This document shows, piece by piece, positions 1-6,329 of a stretch of DNA of 7,318 nt. Position 1 is the first letter of the stretch, and each line of letters opens with the position of its first letter. Where the stretch lies: positions 1 through 7,318 of the forward strand of contig JBLHVI010000127.1 of the NCBI GenBank assembly GCA_047630175.1, read 5' to 3'. The translations under genes and the position numbers were made by a program. Under the pieces are notes generated by a model. The model saw only the letters and a list, made by a program, of their open reading frames with translations. It made no database searches and was not told the origin of the DNA. This stretch comes from UBA4582 sp047630175. GTDB lineage: Bacteria; Pseudomonadota; Gammaproteobacteria; Pseudomonadales; Azotimanducaceae.

Positions 1-146
1 CTTTGCTCTATGCGATGAACTTCATGATCGCTGTCATGATATTCATCGAAAAAACGGGAAAAATGCGCGTCACTCATTTTTAGTCGGCGAATTTGCTCTT
101 CATATTCTGGAAACTCATGGTGTAGGTCGTGTTTTTCTAACGTCAT
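1..146 (-). CDS. YdcH/DUF465 family small protein (3' part cut by window edge)
   Basis: The minus-strand frame opens with ATG at 146-144 and runs off the left edge after 48 codons. An AAGGA ribosome binding site sits 7 nt before the start. The peptide begins MTLEKHDLHHEFPEYEEQI and contains LKMSDAHFSRFFDEYHD and HEVHRIE. This highly charged, His- and Glu-rich helical pattern is typical of the YdcH (DUF465) family, small cytosolic proteins of roughly 75 residues with no firmly established function. About 60 percent of a normal family member is visible. No signal peptide or membrane segment is present. It lies about 100 nt downstream of katG on the same strand, with a hairpin between them, so co-transcription is possible but not shown. 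Family assignment is by recognition of the motif pattern. Confidence 0.8.
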   Translation of the reverse strand, partial: MTLEKHDLHHEFPEYEEQIRRLKMSDAHFSRFFDEYHDSDHEVHRIEQ

Positions 147-195
147 AGATTTGTCCTTCGTAATAACTCGATAATTTGGCGGCCTGTCTATCAGC

Positions 196-237
196 GCGAC
201 CGGTACCAACACATTAAATTGTCAGTACCGTAATCGC
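196..237 (-). other. Strong hairpin in the katG 3' region
   Basis: An 11-bp inverted repeat (201-211 and 220-230, arms CGGTACCAACA and TGTCAGTACCG on the plus strand) encloses an 8-nt loop. Two of the 11 pairs are G-U in RNA. A further 4-bp outer stem (196-199 GCGA with 234-237 TCGC) closes it across a small asymmetric internal loop. In the katG transcript it begins 10 nt after the stop codon. No T-rich tract follows on either strand, so it is not a textbook Rho-independent terminator. It could be a 3' stabilising structure, a processing site or a protein-binding palindrome. Confidence 0.5.
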
Positions 238-247
238 CGAAAGACCT

Positions 248-2452
248 TTAGCGGTTCTTGGATAGGCTATCAACATCGAAGCGATCAGCATTCATCACTT
301 TGCTCCAGGCGTTAACGAAGTCTTTAACAAATTTCTCTTTCGCATCGTCCTGTGCATAAACCTCAGCATAAGCGCGCAAGACTGAATTAGAACCAAATAC
401 CGAATCGACTTTAGTGGCTGTCCACTTCACGGTATTCGTCTTCCGATCGCAGATCTCATATAGGTTATTATCAGTCGCCCTCCAGCGATAATTCATATCT
501 GTCAGATTGACAAAGAAATCATTGCTGAGAACACCCTCTCGGTCAGTCAGTACGCCGTGTTTTGCGTCGCCATGATTAGTGCCCAGTACTCGCATACCGC
601 CGACGAGCACCGTCATTTCGCAGGCCGTCAAACCCATCAGCTGCGTGCGGTCCAGCAGCAGCGCTTCCGGTGACACGCTGTAATCTTGCTTTAGCCAATT
701 GCGAAAGCCATCGTGAACAGGCTCAAGCACTGCAAAGGAATCTGCATCGGTCATTTCATCTGTTGCATCCCCACGACCGGGAAAAAATGGCACGGTCATG
801 TGAACACCAGCATCCTGCGCAGCTTTTTCAACTGCAGCGGTGCCACCCAAAACAATCAAATCAGCCATGCTCACTTTGGTGCTCAACCCCGCTTGAACGC
901 TCTCAATTGCGCCTAGCACCTTAGCTAGCCTGGCAGGCTCGTTACCTTCCCAGTCTTTTTGTGGCGCCAATTTAATTCGGGCGCCATTGGCACCACCGCG
1001 ATTATCTGATCCACGGAAGGTACGAGCACTATCCCATGCCGTAGTGACTAATTCTGACACCGTCAAACCACAGTCCAGCAATCTCGCCTTAAGGTCTGCT
1101 ATCTCCGAGGCGCTTAAGCGGTATTCAACAGCCGGAATAGGATCCTGCCATACGAGATCTTCAGCGGGCACATCCGGTCCTAGATACCTGCTTTTGGGTC
1201 CTAAGTCCCGGTGGGTTAACTTAAACCACGCACGCGCGAATACTTCTGAGAAATACGCTGGGTCTTTGTGAAAGCCCTCGGAAATTTTCCGGTAGATAGG
1301 GTCCTTGATCATGGCCATGTCCGCATCGGTCATGAGGGGAGTGCATTTGATGGAAGGGTCTTCAACATCAGCAGGCTTGTCTTCTTCCTTAATATTGATA
1401 GGCTCCCACTGCCACGCACCCGCTGGGCTCTTCTTCGATTCCCAGTCGTAGCTGAATAACATATGAAAGTAGCCGTTATCCCATTGGGTGGGATTCGTAG
1501 TCCATGCGCCTTCAAGGCCGCTGCTTACTGTGTCACGACCAACGCCCTTACTCTGTGGGTTGTGCCACCCAAGTCCCTGCTCGGCAGCGTCTGCGCTTTC
1601 CGGGCTGGGACCGAGTAAGGATGCATCACCATTACCATGACATTTACCAACCGTGTGACCACCGGCCGTGAGGGCTACGGTTTCTTCGTCGTTCATGGCC
1701 ATGCGGGCAAACGTCAACCGCACGTCTTTAGCGGTTTCTAGTGGGTCGGGTTCGCCATCAACGCCTTCTGGGTTGACATAGATAAGCCCCATTTGCGCGG
1801 CTGCCAGCGGATTATCAAGCGTCTCGGACGTATCGGTGGTGTGACGCTCTGGATCTTTACCGAGCCACTCGCTTTCCGAACCCCAAGAGGTATCTATTTC
1901 CGGATGCCAGATGTCTGCACGGCCACCGGCGAACCCGTAGATGTCTAGTCCCATCGATTCGTACGCCATAGTGCCGGCCAGGATAATTAAGTCCGCCCAA
2001 GATAGCTTGTTACCGTATTTCCTTTTAATGGGCCAAAGTAAACGTCGCGCCTTATCTAGGCTGACGTTGTCTGGCCAGCTGTTGATCGGCGCAAAGCGCT
2101 GGTTACCAGTACCGCCGCCTCCACGACCATCGGCAATGCGATACGTGCCAGCAGAGTGCCAGGCCATACGAATCATCAGACCGCCATAGTGCCCCCAATC
2201 AGCTGGCCACCAGTCTTGGCTATCCGTCATGAAGGCATGTAAATCGCTTTTTAGCGCTGCGAAGTCAAGTTTCTCAAATTCCTCTGCATAATCGAAATCG
2301 GCACCCAAAGGGTTAGTTTTCGTATCCTGTTGGTGGAGGATGTCGAGATTCAGTGCATCGGGCCACCAATGCGTGCTCGATGATCCAACAGACGTACTGC
2401 CACCGTGCATTACCGGGCATTTACCCTGAGCGTGCGTTGCTTCATTATTCAT
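248..2452 (-). CDS. katG: Catalase-peroxidase KatG
   Basis: Bifunctional haem enzyme that dismutates hydrogen peroxide and has peroxidase activity; cytoplasmic. The 734-residue length fits the family (about 720-750). Two tandem peroxidase-like domains are present and the N-terminal one holds the active site: distal Arg95, Trp98 and His99 in IRMAWHSAGTYR, Asp128 in NSWPD, the Trp98-Tyr225-Met251 positions of the Met-Tyr-Trp cross-link, proximal His266 in GGHTVGKCHG, Trp317, Asp378, and the mobile Arg415 in LTHRDLGP. Spacings agree with known KatG proteins. The C-terminal domain ends with the usual FVKDFVNAWSKVMN block. I chose the ATG at 2452-2450 because it gives the family-typical MNNEATHAQGKCPVMHGG start and has AAGGA 9 nt upstream; an in-frame ATG 31 codons earlier has an atypical leader. 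Dps is encoded upstream on the same strand. OxyR control is common for katG, but I could not see a clear OxyR site. Confidence 0.98.
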   Translation of the reverse strand: MNNEATHAQGKCPVMHGGSTSVGSSSTHWWPDALNLDILHQQDTKTNPLGADFDYAEEFEKLDFAALKSDLHAFMTDSQDWWPADWGHYGGLMIRMAWHSAGTYRIADGRGGGGTGNQRFAPINSWPDNVSLDKARRLLWPIKRKYGNKLSWADLIILAGTMAYESMGLDIYGFAGGRADIWHPEIDTSWGSESEWLGKDPERHTTDTSETLDNPLAAAQMGLIYVNPEGVDGEPDPLETAKDVRLTFARMAMNDEETVALTAGGHTVGKCHGNGDASLLGPSPESADAAEQGLGWHNPQSKGVGRDTVSSGLEGAWTTNPTQWDNGYFHMLFSYDWESKKSPAGAWQWEPINIKEEDKPADVEDPSIKCTPLMTDADMAMIKDPIYRKISEGFHKDPAYFSEVFARAWFKLTHRDLGPKSRYLGPDVPAEDLVWQDPIPAVEYRLSASEIADLKARLLDCGLTVSELVTTAWDSARTFRGSDNRGGANGARIKLAPQKDWEGNEPARLAKVLGAIESVQAGLSTKVSMADLIVLGGTAAVEKAAQDAGVHMTVPFFPGRGDATDEMTDADSFAVLEPVHDGFRNWLKQDYSVSPEALLLDRTQLMGLTACEMTVLVGGMRVLGTNHGDAKHGVLTDREGVLSNDFFVNLTDMNYRWRATDNNLYEICDRKTNTVKWTATKVDSVFGSNSVLRAYAEVYAQDDAKEKFVKDFVNAWSKVMNADRFDVDSLSKNR

Positions 2453-2681
2453 GGTGTTTATTCCTTGATTGAAGTTGATAGAATTAACGCGTGAGTTCAA
2501 TTCTGTCGCTCTTAAAGAAGAACGAAAACAAGAACAATACGCCAATTTTCAGCTTTAGCAGGTGACTTAGATTCCAATCAAATACATTAATGCTAAGGAT
2601 GGAAAGCCGCCTGAGTCGCTGTTTGGACTCGCCAGGACGTCGCTGCAATGCGTAAGCCCGAGCACAGCTGCGAAACGTCTA
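2453..2681. other. katG-dps intergenic region
   Basis: These 229 bp separate the dps stop from the katG start, enough for an independent katG promoter. No -35/-10 pair stands out on the minus strand, and I do not see the ATAG-N7-CTAT spacing of an OxyR site. A weak inverted repeat, GAGTC (2613-2617) with GACTC (2626-2630), can be extended by CCT/AGG across a 3-nt bulge; it might be a weak dps terminator, but no T-tract follows. The only ORF overlapping here is the in-frame upstream extension of katG. Confidence 0.4.
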
Positions 2682-3185
2682 TCAGCTAATAATCGCCCTT
2701 AGCATCCAAACATTTTCTTCATGCACGCCGATTCGTCTGGTGAACAGGTCAGCGGTTTTCACATCCGACATGCCATTGATTTCTGGCAAAGCGTGCCGCA
2801 AAGCCTTGGCGATAAGCTCATTGCCTTCAATCAATCGCTCAATCTGCACTTTGAGGTTATCGCCTTCTTTTGGGCTGTTGAGCGCCGAACCACGCCCGAG
2901 CTCTTCGACAGAGTGCGGCGCCATAAACCCGAGGGAGCGAATTCGCTCAGCTAACTTGTCAACGGCCTCGAACATGTCGCGATATTGCGCCTCGGTCAGC
3001 TTGTGGATGCTGTAGAACATGGGTCCCTGAACGTTCCAGTGGAGTCCCTGAGTCGCGATCAGCAGATTAAAGGTATCCGCTAAAACTGTTTTGACAGAGC
3101 CTGCGGCGGCGGATTTTTCGCCGTCGAGTAGTCCATTTTCCGTATGTAATTCAGTAGTTTTTACCTTGAGCACTGGCTGTGTCAT
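2682..3185 (-). CDS. dps: Dps family DNA-binding ferritin-like protein
   Basis: Mini-ferritin expected to form a 12-subunit cage that oxidises Fe(II), preferentially with hydrogen peroxide, and stores the ferric mineral; many members also bind DNA. At 167 residues it has normal Dps length. The inter-subunit ferroxidase ligands are all in place: His49 in LHWNVQGPMF, His61, Asp76 and Glu80 in the AVDKLAERI helix, with the same spacing as E. coli Dps (51/63/78/82). The C-terminal helix has the usual EENVWMLR pattern. The N-terminal tail has only a few lysines (7, 9, 24, 32), so DNA binding is uncertain. The ATG at 3185-3183 has a strong GGAGGA site just upstream. It is encoded upstream of katG on the same strand and divergent from a MarR-like regulator, which suggests peroxide or stress control. 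Confidence 0.95.
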   Translation of the reverse strand: MTQPVLKVKTTELHTENGLLDGEKSAAAGSVKTVLADTFNLLIATQGLHWNVQGPMFYSIHKLTEAQYRDMFEAVDKLAERIRSLGFMAPHSVEELGRGSALNSPKEGDNLKVQIERLIEGNELIAKALRHALPEINGMSDVKTADLFTRRIGVHEENVWMLRAIIS

Positions 3186-3228
3186 GGTTCCTCCATAACG
3201 TGAATGTGAATCTACCGTAACAGCAATG

Positions 3229-3257
3229 TTGCGCTAACGCAATTATCAGGCTATAAG
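3229..3257 (+). promoter_or_regulatory. Promoter with overlapping inverted-repeat operator candidate
   Basis: A 14-bp inverted repeat, TTGCGCTAACGCAA (3229-3242; TTGCG and CGCAA arms perfect, one mismatch in the centre), lies in the 98-bp gap between dps and the divergent regulator gene. Its left arm forms the -35 element TTGCGC (3229-3234; 3 of 6 consensus), followed by a 17-bp spacer and the -10 element TATAAG (3252-3257; 5 of 6). Predicted initiation is near 3264, about 20 nt before the regulator ATG. MarR proteins usually bind such short palindromes over promoters in divergent intergenic regions, so autorepression and possible control of dps are inferred. I see no clear -10/-35 pair for dps itself. 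Confidence 0.5.
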
Positions 3258-3283
3258 TACCATCACTCTATCGGGAAAAAGCA

Positions 3284-3640
3284 ATGGACACACCGAACCT
3301 ACAGGCCTCAGTACGATTATTTGACCGGTTTCTTGTCAACGCCAGAAAAGCCCTAGGGCCAGATGTCACGGCACTGCGGTTGCACATCCTGCTCAATGTC
3401 TACTTAAACGAGGGGACCAATCAAAGCAAGCTGCTGACGCTACTCGATGTAACATCCGTTACCGCGTTATCCCGTAACCTAGCGGATATGTCGACGCTAA
3501 CGTCCTCTAAAAAACCTGGCCCTGGTTTAATCGAGCTTCGATTCGACGTAATGAACCTGAGACAGAAATCCATTCACCTGACCACACTTGGTCGAGAAAT
3601 TATTGAGACGATACTGGAACAGACTCAGGATCTGAAATGA
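3284..3640 (+). CDS. Short MarR-like winged-helix transcriptional regulator
   Basis: A 118-residue soluble protein with the layout of a compact MarR-type regulator: an N-terminal helix (about 5-24), a second helix around LRLHILLNVYL (31-41), a helix-turn-helix at about 46-70 (QSKLLTLLDV, then TSVTALSRNLADMS as recognition helix), a basic wing at about 73-98, and the LTTLGREIIETIL helix (99-111) matching the LTxxGRxxIE signature after the MarR wing. It is shorter than usual MarR proteins (about 140-150), mainly in the dimerisation helices. It has no cysteine, so it cannot sense peroxide by OhrR-type thiol oxidation. The ATG at 3284 has only a weak GGGA ribosome site. It is divergent from dps, with a palindrome over its own promoter. 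Family assignment comes from pattern; the ligand and targets are unknown. Confidence 0.65.
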   Translation: MDTPNLQASVRLFDRFLVNARKALGPDVTALRLHILLNVYLNEGTNQSKLLTLLDVTSVTALSRNLADMSTLTSSKKPGPGLIELRFDVMNLRQKSIHLTTLGREIIETILEQTQDLK

Positions 3641-3649
3641 ATGGGGACA

Positions 3650-3672
3650 GGAATAAGCGCGGTGGGAATAAG
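3650..3672 (+). repeat. Short direct repeat 3' of the regulator gene
   Basis: The octamer GGAATAAG occurs at 3650-3657 and again at 3665-3672, a 15-bp period. It lies in the 71-bp gap between the convergent regulator gene and the amidohydrolase pseudogene, just after ATGGGGACAG. The function is unknown. It could be a chance duplication or a scrap of a dispersed repeat. I see no terminator hairpin with a T-tract in this gap. Confidence 0.35.
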
Positions 3673-3711
3673 GTTGCCTTGGCGTAGCTTCGACTTACGT
3701 GGCTAGTCAGG

Positions 3712-4570
3712 CTATCGATTACCGATGGTTGTCACGCCTGACCCCTTGATCAATTGGCCTGGCAGCGCAGCTTGCACTAACCGCCCGCCTTTGCGCACGA
3801 ATTCGCCGTTAACCAACACGTAATGAATACCTTTCGACGCTCGCAATGACTGCTGAAACGTCGCCATGTCTGTGATTTTCCCGCAATCGAAGGCCGTTAT
3901 GTCTACGTCGAAACTTTCGCGTAGGCGGCCCTTATGCGTGAATACGGCGGCAAAACCTGCCATCGGCTTTGCCGGCAACAGCGTCATGCTAGCAAGCGCC
4001 GTGACTAGCGCTAGGCCTGCAGGGTCATCAGCGTGAGCGGTATAGTGGCCCAACACCCTGCTGAACGTTTCTATTCCCTTGGAATGAACCCTATCGCCGG
4101 TTTTCACCTATGGCATCGAGTCAATCGCCACCATAACACCCGACGCTTGCAGGGCAGCTCGCGTCCGGGTTTCGGTGCGACAATGGTGGATTACCTGTCA
4201 GCCAGCAAAGCGCTGGCGATAATCGTCCCACATGCTTTGGGTGAAGCGCTTGCGCGTTATTGATCAACTCAAGAAACGCCTTCACACCGGCCATTGCGCG
4301 CACGTTAAGGTGACACATATGCACGGCGGCTTGGTGCCTCGTTACCACGCTAATAACTTCTTCAAGACCTGCAGCAGCACCCGGCAAACCCCGACAAACA
4401 TGCACAAAAACTGGCACGTCTGCGGCCGCTACAACCCGAAAAACCATGTCGAACTCTGCCCTACTCAACGCTTTTGTAAGGTGATCAAGCAGCAAACCAA
4501 TGCCCAGGCCACCCTCGTTGATGCCTTGCGTAAGATGCGCTTCAATTGCGCTGCGTTGCTGCACTGACAC
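3712..4570 (-). pseudogene. Degraded amidohydrolase, N-acyl-D-amino-acid deacylase type
   Basis: Remnant of a metal-dependent amidohydrolase related to D-aminoacylases, enzymes that cleave N-acyl groups from D-amino acids. Reading 5' to 3' on the minus strand, 4570 to about 4250 encodes family-like sequence (GGLGIGLLLDH, VPVFVHVCRG, AAVHMCHLN). The frame then changes and resumes at 4251 with KRFTQSMWDDYRQRFAG, hits TGA at 4198-4200, continues as QVIHH and TRAALQASGVMVAIDSMP, and hits TAG at 4108-4110. The rest (4107-3712) is an intact C-terminal part with ETFSRVLGHY, MTLLPAKP, DITAFD and GIHYVLVNG. About 50 residues normally found between the first two pieces seem deleted, and the N-terminal half with the first metal-binding histidines is absent; TAG precedes the first piece in its own frame. 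The pieces should not be read as separate genes. The esterase gene lies upstream on the same strand. Pseudogene status is well supported; the exact substrate class is an inference. Confidence 0.85.
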
Positions 4571-4673
4571 CGACTAGACAAAAACCGCACCCACCTTCGG
4601 CTGAGCAACTAACGCTTAACCATTGGCATTTTACCTGCGTGCTATCACCCAACCTTGCTGTTAAAAACCTCAT
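4542..4673 (-). other. Orphan start with strong ribosome site and 43-residue frame
   Basis: An AAGGAG site (4683-4688) lies 9 nt before ATG 4673-4671, about 50 nt after the esterase stop. The frame that follows encodes 43 residues (starting MRFLTARLGDST, Cys-rich later) and ends at TGA 4542-4544, in a different frame from the adjacent amidohydrolase fragment. I recognise no family. The simplest reading is that this is the surviving translation start of the broken amidohydrolase gene, once the second gene of an esterase operon, with the N-terminal coding part deleted behind it. A genuine small protein is possible but less likely. Confidence 0.3.
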
Positions 4674-4722
4674 AACCTGAATCTCCTTCGCTGCTTGCCG
4701 TAAACGCGGCTACGATGACCTT

Positions 4723-5757
4723 TCAGCCTTTGCAGAAGCCAGCAAGGTCTCTTGCTGTATCCCGGCTAATATCAGGGCAGCATATCGGAAATATTTCTGT
4801 GCCATGGATCGTACCCATCACCTGCCGGCATCGTGCAGACACGCCGGATGCAAGGAGCAGGCGATAGAAGTTAATGCCTTCGTCTCGCAGCGGGTCACAT
4901 TCATTCACACTAATGACCGTCGGCGGCAGACCTTTGACATCGTCCCCTGTAGCAAAACCAGGCCACGCTAGAGGATTGCGCAGCTCGAGTTCTGCAATCC
5001 CGTACGCCATGGCGCCGTTGTTGTTATGCAAATCAAGCAAAATACCATTGTTCTCGGTCGACGAGGGGTTCGCGTCCAACGGCCAGACACCGGCAATGTA
5101 GGGGCACAGCGCATACAAACCTGAAATTATATTGATATCACCTTCTTTAAGTAATTTCAGACCTGTTGCCAACGTCAGATTGCCACCGCCACTTTCGCCC
5201 GCCACTATAATCCTGTCACTATCAATATTGAGTTCACCAGCATTATCATGCGCCCACTTAAGCCCTGACACGCAGTCATTAAGACCCGCTGGAAAAGGTT
5301 CAACCTCAGGCACTGAAGAGGCCGTTACCGCATTTCTAAAATCAACCATAGCAACGGCAACACCTTGCGCAGCGATCATACGACCCCACGCCCGATAGTT
5401 GCCATCATCGCAAGACATGGTTTGCATACCACCACCGTGAATATAGTAAACACAGGGTAATTTTTCGCTGGTATCTGGCCTGATGACACGAATGTTAATG
5501 GTGTTGCCATCCGGTTGAGATGTCACTTTATGTTCGCTGATAACCAAACCCGCTGAGGGAGCCACCTCTTGCGTGTCGCACATGGCTAAAAACGCCGTGA
5601 GGCCTTCACTTGCAGCAATCGCCTCGTCAGTGTTAGCCCGCACGAGCAATTCTTCGCGATTGGCGACGTCGCGAGTATCACCGCTGAGATCTACCATACC
5701 AAAAATGGCTTTGATTCTTGGATCGATACGTGGGTCTTCAGCAATTTTGTTTGTCAT
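4723..5757 (-). CDS. Alpha/beta-hydrolase, hormone-sensitive-lipase (family IV) esterase
   Basis: Complete 344-residue carboxylester hydrolase of the HSL / Abhydrolase_3 family, expected in the cytoplasm (no signal peptide or membrane helix). The oxyanion-hole motif HGGG is at 107-110 in CVYYIHGGGMQTMS. The nucleophile is Ser189 in AGESGGG, a variant of the usual GDSAGG. The acid is Asp288 in VNECDPLRDEG, as in the family DPLRDE signature, and the base is His318 in MGTIHGTEIF. The first 75 residues form the expected N-terminal cap region. The ATG at 5757-5755 has AGGAA 7 nt upstream. The natural substrate is not readable; short-chain acyl esters are typical for the family. It is divergent from the carotenoid-oxygenase gene and followed by the amidohydrolase remnant on the same strand. 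The unusually high number of cysteines near the C-terminus (310, 326, 327, 342) is noted without interpretation. Confidence 0.92.
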   Translation of the reverse strand: MTNKIAEDPRIDPRIKAIFGMVDLSGDTRDVANREELLVRANTDEAIAASEGLTAFLAMCDTQEVAPSAGLVISEHKVTSQPDGNTINIRVIRPDTSEKLPCVYYIHGGGMQTMSCDDGNYRAWGRMIAAQGVAVAMVDFRNAVTASSVPEVEPFPAGLNDCVSGLKWAHDNAGELNIDSDRIIVAGESGGGNLTLATGLKLLKEGDINIISGLYALCPYIAGVWPLDANPSSTENNGILLDLHNNNGAMAYGIAELELRNPLAWPGFATGDDVKGLPPTVISVNECDPLRDEGINFYRLLLASGVSARCRQVMGTIHGTEIFPICCPDISRDTARDLAGFCKG

Positions 5758-5804
5758 GCACGGCTTCCTAAGATACTAAACCTTGAGTAGAAGCTTACGA
5801 TGTT

Positions 5805-5833
5805 TAAATAGCAAGCTTGCATCATATTTTCAA
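5805..5833 (-). promoter_or_regulatory. Candidate promoter of the esterase gene
   Basis: On the minus strand, TTGAAA (5833-5828; 5 of 6 to the -35 consensus) is followed by a 17-bp spacer and TATTTA (5810-5805; 3 of 6, A/T-rich). Initiation would fall near 5798, about 40 nt before the ATG. A perfect 10-bp palindrome, GCAAGCTTGC (5811-5820), lies inside the spacer next to the -10 element and could be an operator. The -10 match is modest. Confidence 0.4.
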
Positions 5834-6265
5834 ACAACAACAAAAAGCAAAAAAGTCGATCAGTCGGCAAACAAGTTCCCGTGCAACGATAAAAACGCTA
5901 CTGACCTACAACGTAGTCATAACCTAGCATACAGGCCTCTCCTGATTGCAGAACGTCAACGATATGACGACTTATCTCGGCTAAAAGGTAGCGGAACTAA
6001 ATAGCTATCACTTAAAAAAACTTGCCCACTTTGCACGGTTAGCAGATTTCGCCTGAAGTCGTCCACACTTACACTAAGCAACAATCATGACCTACCAGAA
6101 GAGCCGCACGGTCGAGGCTAATGTTGAGATAACACGTCTACTGGCATTTTGCGCGCGAAACGTCGCTTAGCTAACACCCATTAACAGGATGTTGCGCGCT
6201 ATACACTTTAGATCGGTTCATTGGACCACCAGCACGCGAACGCATACAGGGTTGTCGAGAAAGTG
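5834..6265. other. Non-coding interval between esterase and oxygenase genes
   Basis: This is most of the 572-bp divergent gap. A TTG-initiated open frame of 73 codons (5783-6004) crosses its left part but has no convincing ribosome site, starts inside the esterase leader and shows low-complexity Lys/Asn/Gln/Ser composition, so I do not call it. A/T-rich patches occur at 5840-5856 and 6010-6020, and a GC-rich near-palindrome TTTTGCGCGCGAAA lies at 6147-6160. No RNA gene, terminator with a T-tract or mobile-element end was recognised. The length exceeds what two promoters need, so decayed coding sequence or a regulatory region is possible. Confidence 0.4.
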
Positions 6266-6294
6266 ATGGAATGAAAACGCTCCGAGCCTATACT
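6266..6294 (+). promoter_or_regulatory. Weak candidate promoter of the carotenoid-oxygenase gene
   Basis: TATACT (6289-6294) matches the -10 consensus at 5 of 6 positions. The hexamer 17 bp upstream, ATGGAA (6266-6271), matches the -35 at only 3 of 6, so an activator might be needed. Initiation would be near 6301, about 29 nt before the ATG. Confidence 0.3.
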
Positions 6295-6329
6295 GGCTTG
6301 CAATAAAAACAAAAAACGAGCGAGCATCC

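Noticed and set aside
670..2189. Plus-strand open frames opposite katG
   Set aside because: They are shadows of the strongly conserved katG coding frame, with no family resemblance or ribosome sites.
2453..2545. 31-codon N-terminal extension of katG to an ATG at 2545
   Set aside because: The added residues do not resemble any KatG N-terminus, and the inner ATG at 2452 has a good AAGGA site and the family-typical MNNEA start.
3676..3712. Bidirectional terminator between the regulator and the pseudogene
   Set aside because: GCCT/AGGC and TAGC/GCTA pairings exist but the stems are only 4 bp, are interrupted, and have no T-tract.
3712..4107. Separate 131-residue protein on the minus strand
   Set aside because: It begins with GTG directly after an in-frame TAG and is simply the C-terminal part of the same broken amidohydrolase.
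4198..4200. TGA in the amidohydrolase as a selenocysteine codon
   Set aside because: A second in-frame stop (TAG at 4108-4110), a frame change and a missing N-terminus make decay the simpler explanation.
4121..4570. Separate 149-residue protein on the minus strand
   Set aside because: Only its first two-thirds resemble the amidohydrolase family; the rest is out-of-frame translation, and the colinear remainder of the family sequence lies in another frame. It is part of the pseudogene.
5783..6004. 73-codon plus-strand open frame in the esterase-oxygenase gap
   Set aside because: It starts with TTG without a convincing ribosome site, begins inside the esterase leader, has low-complexity composition and matches no family I recognise.
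6147..6160. Near-palindrome TTTTGCGCGCGAAA as an operator
   Set aside because: It is imperfect, about 180 bp from the oxygenase start, and built mostly from an alternating GC run that is self-complementary by composition.
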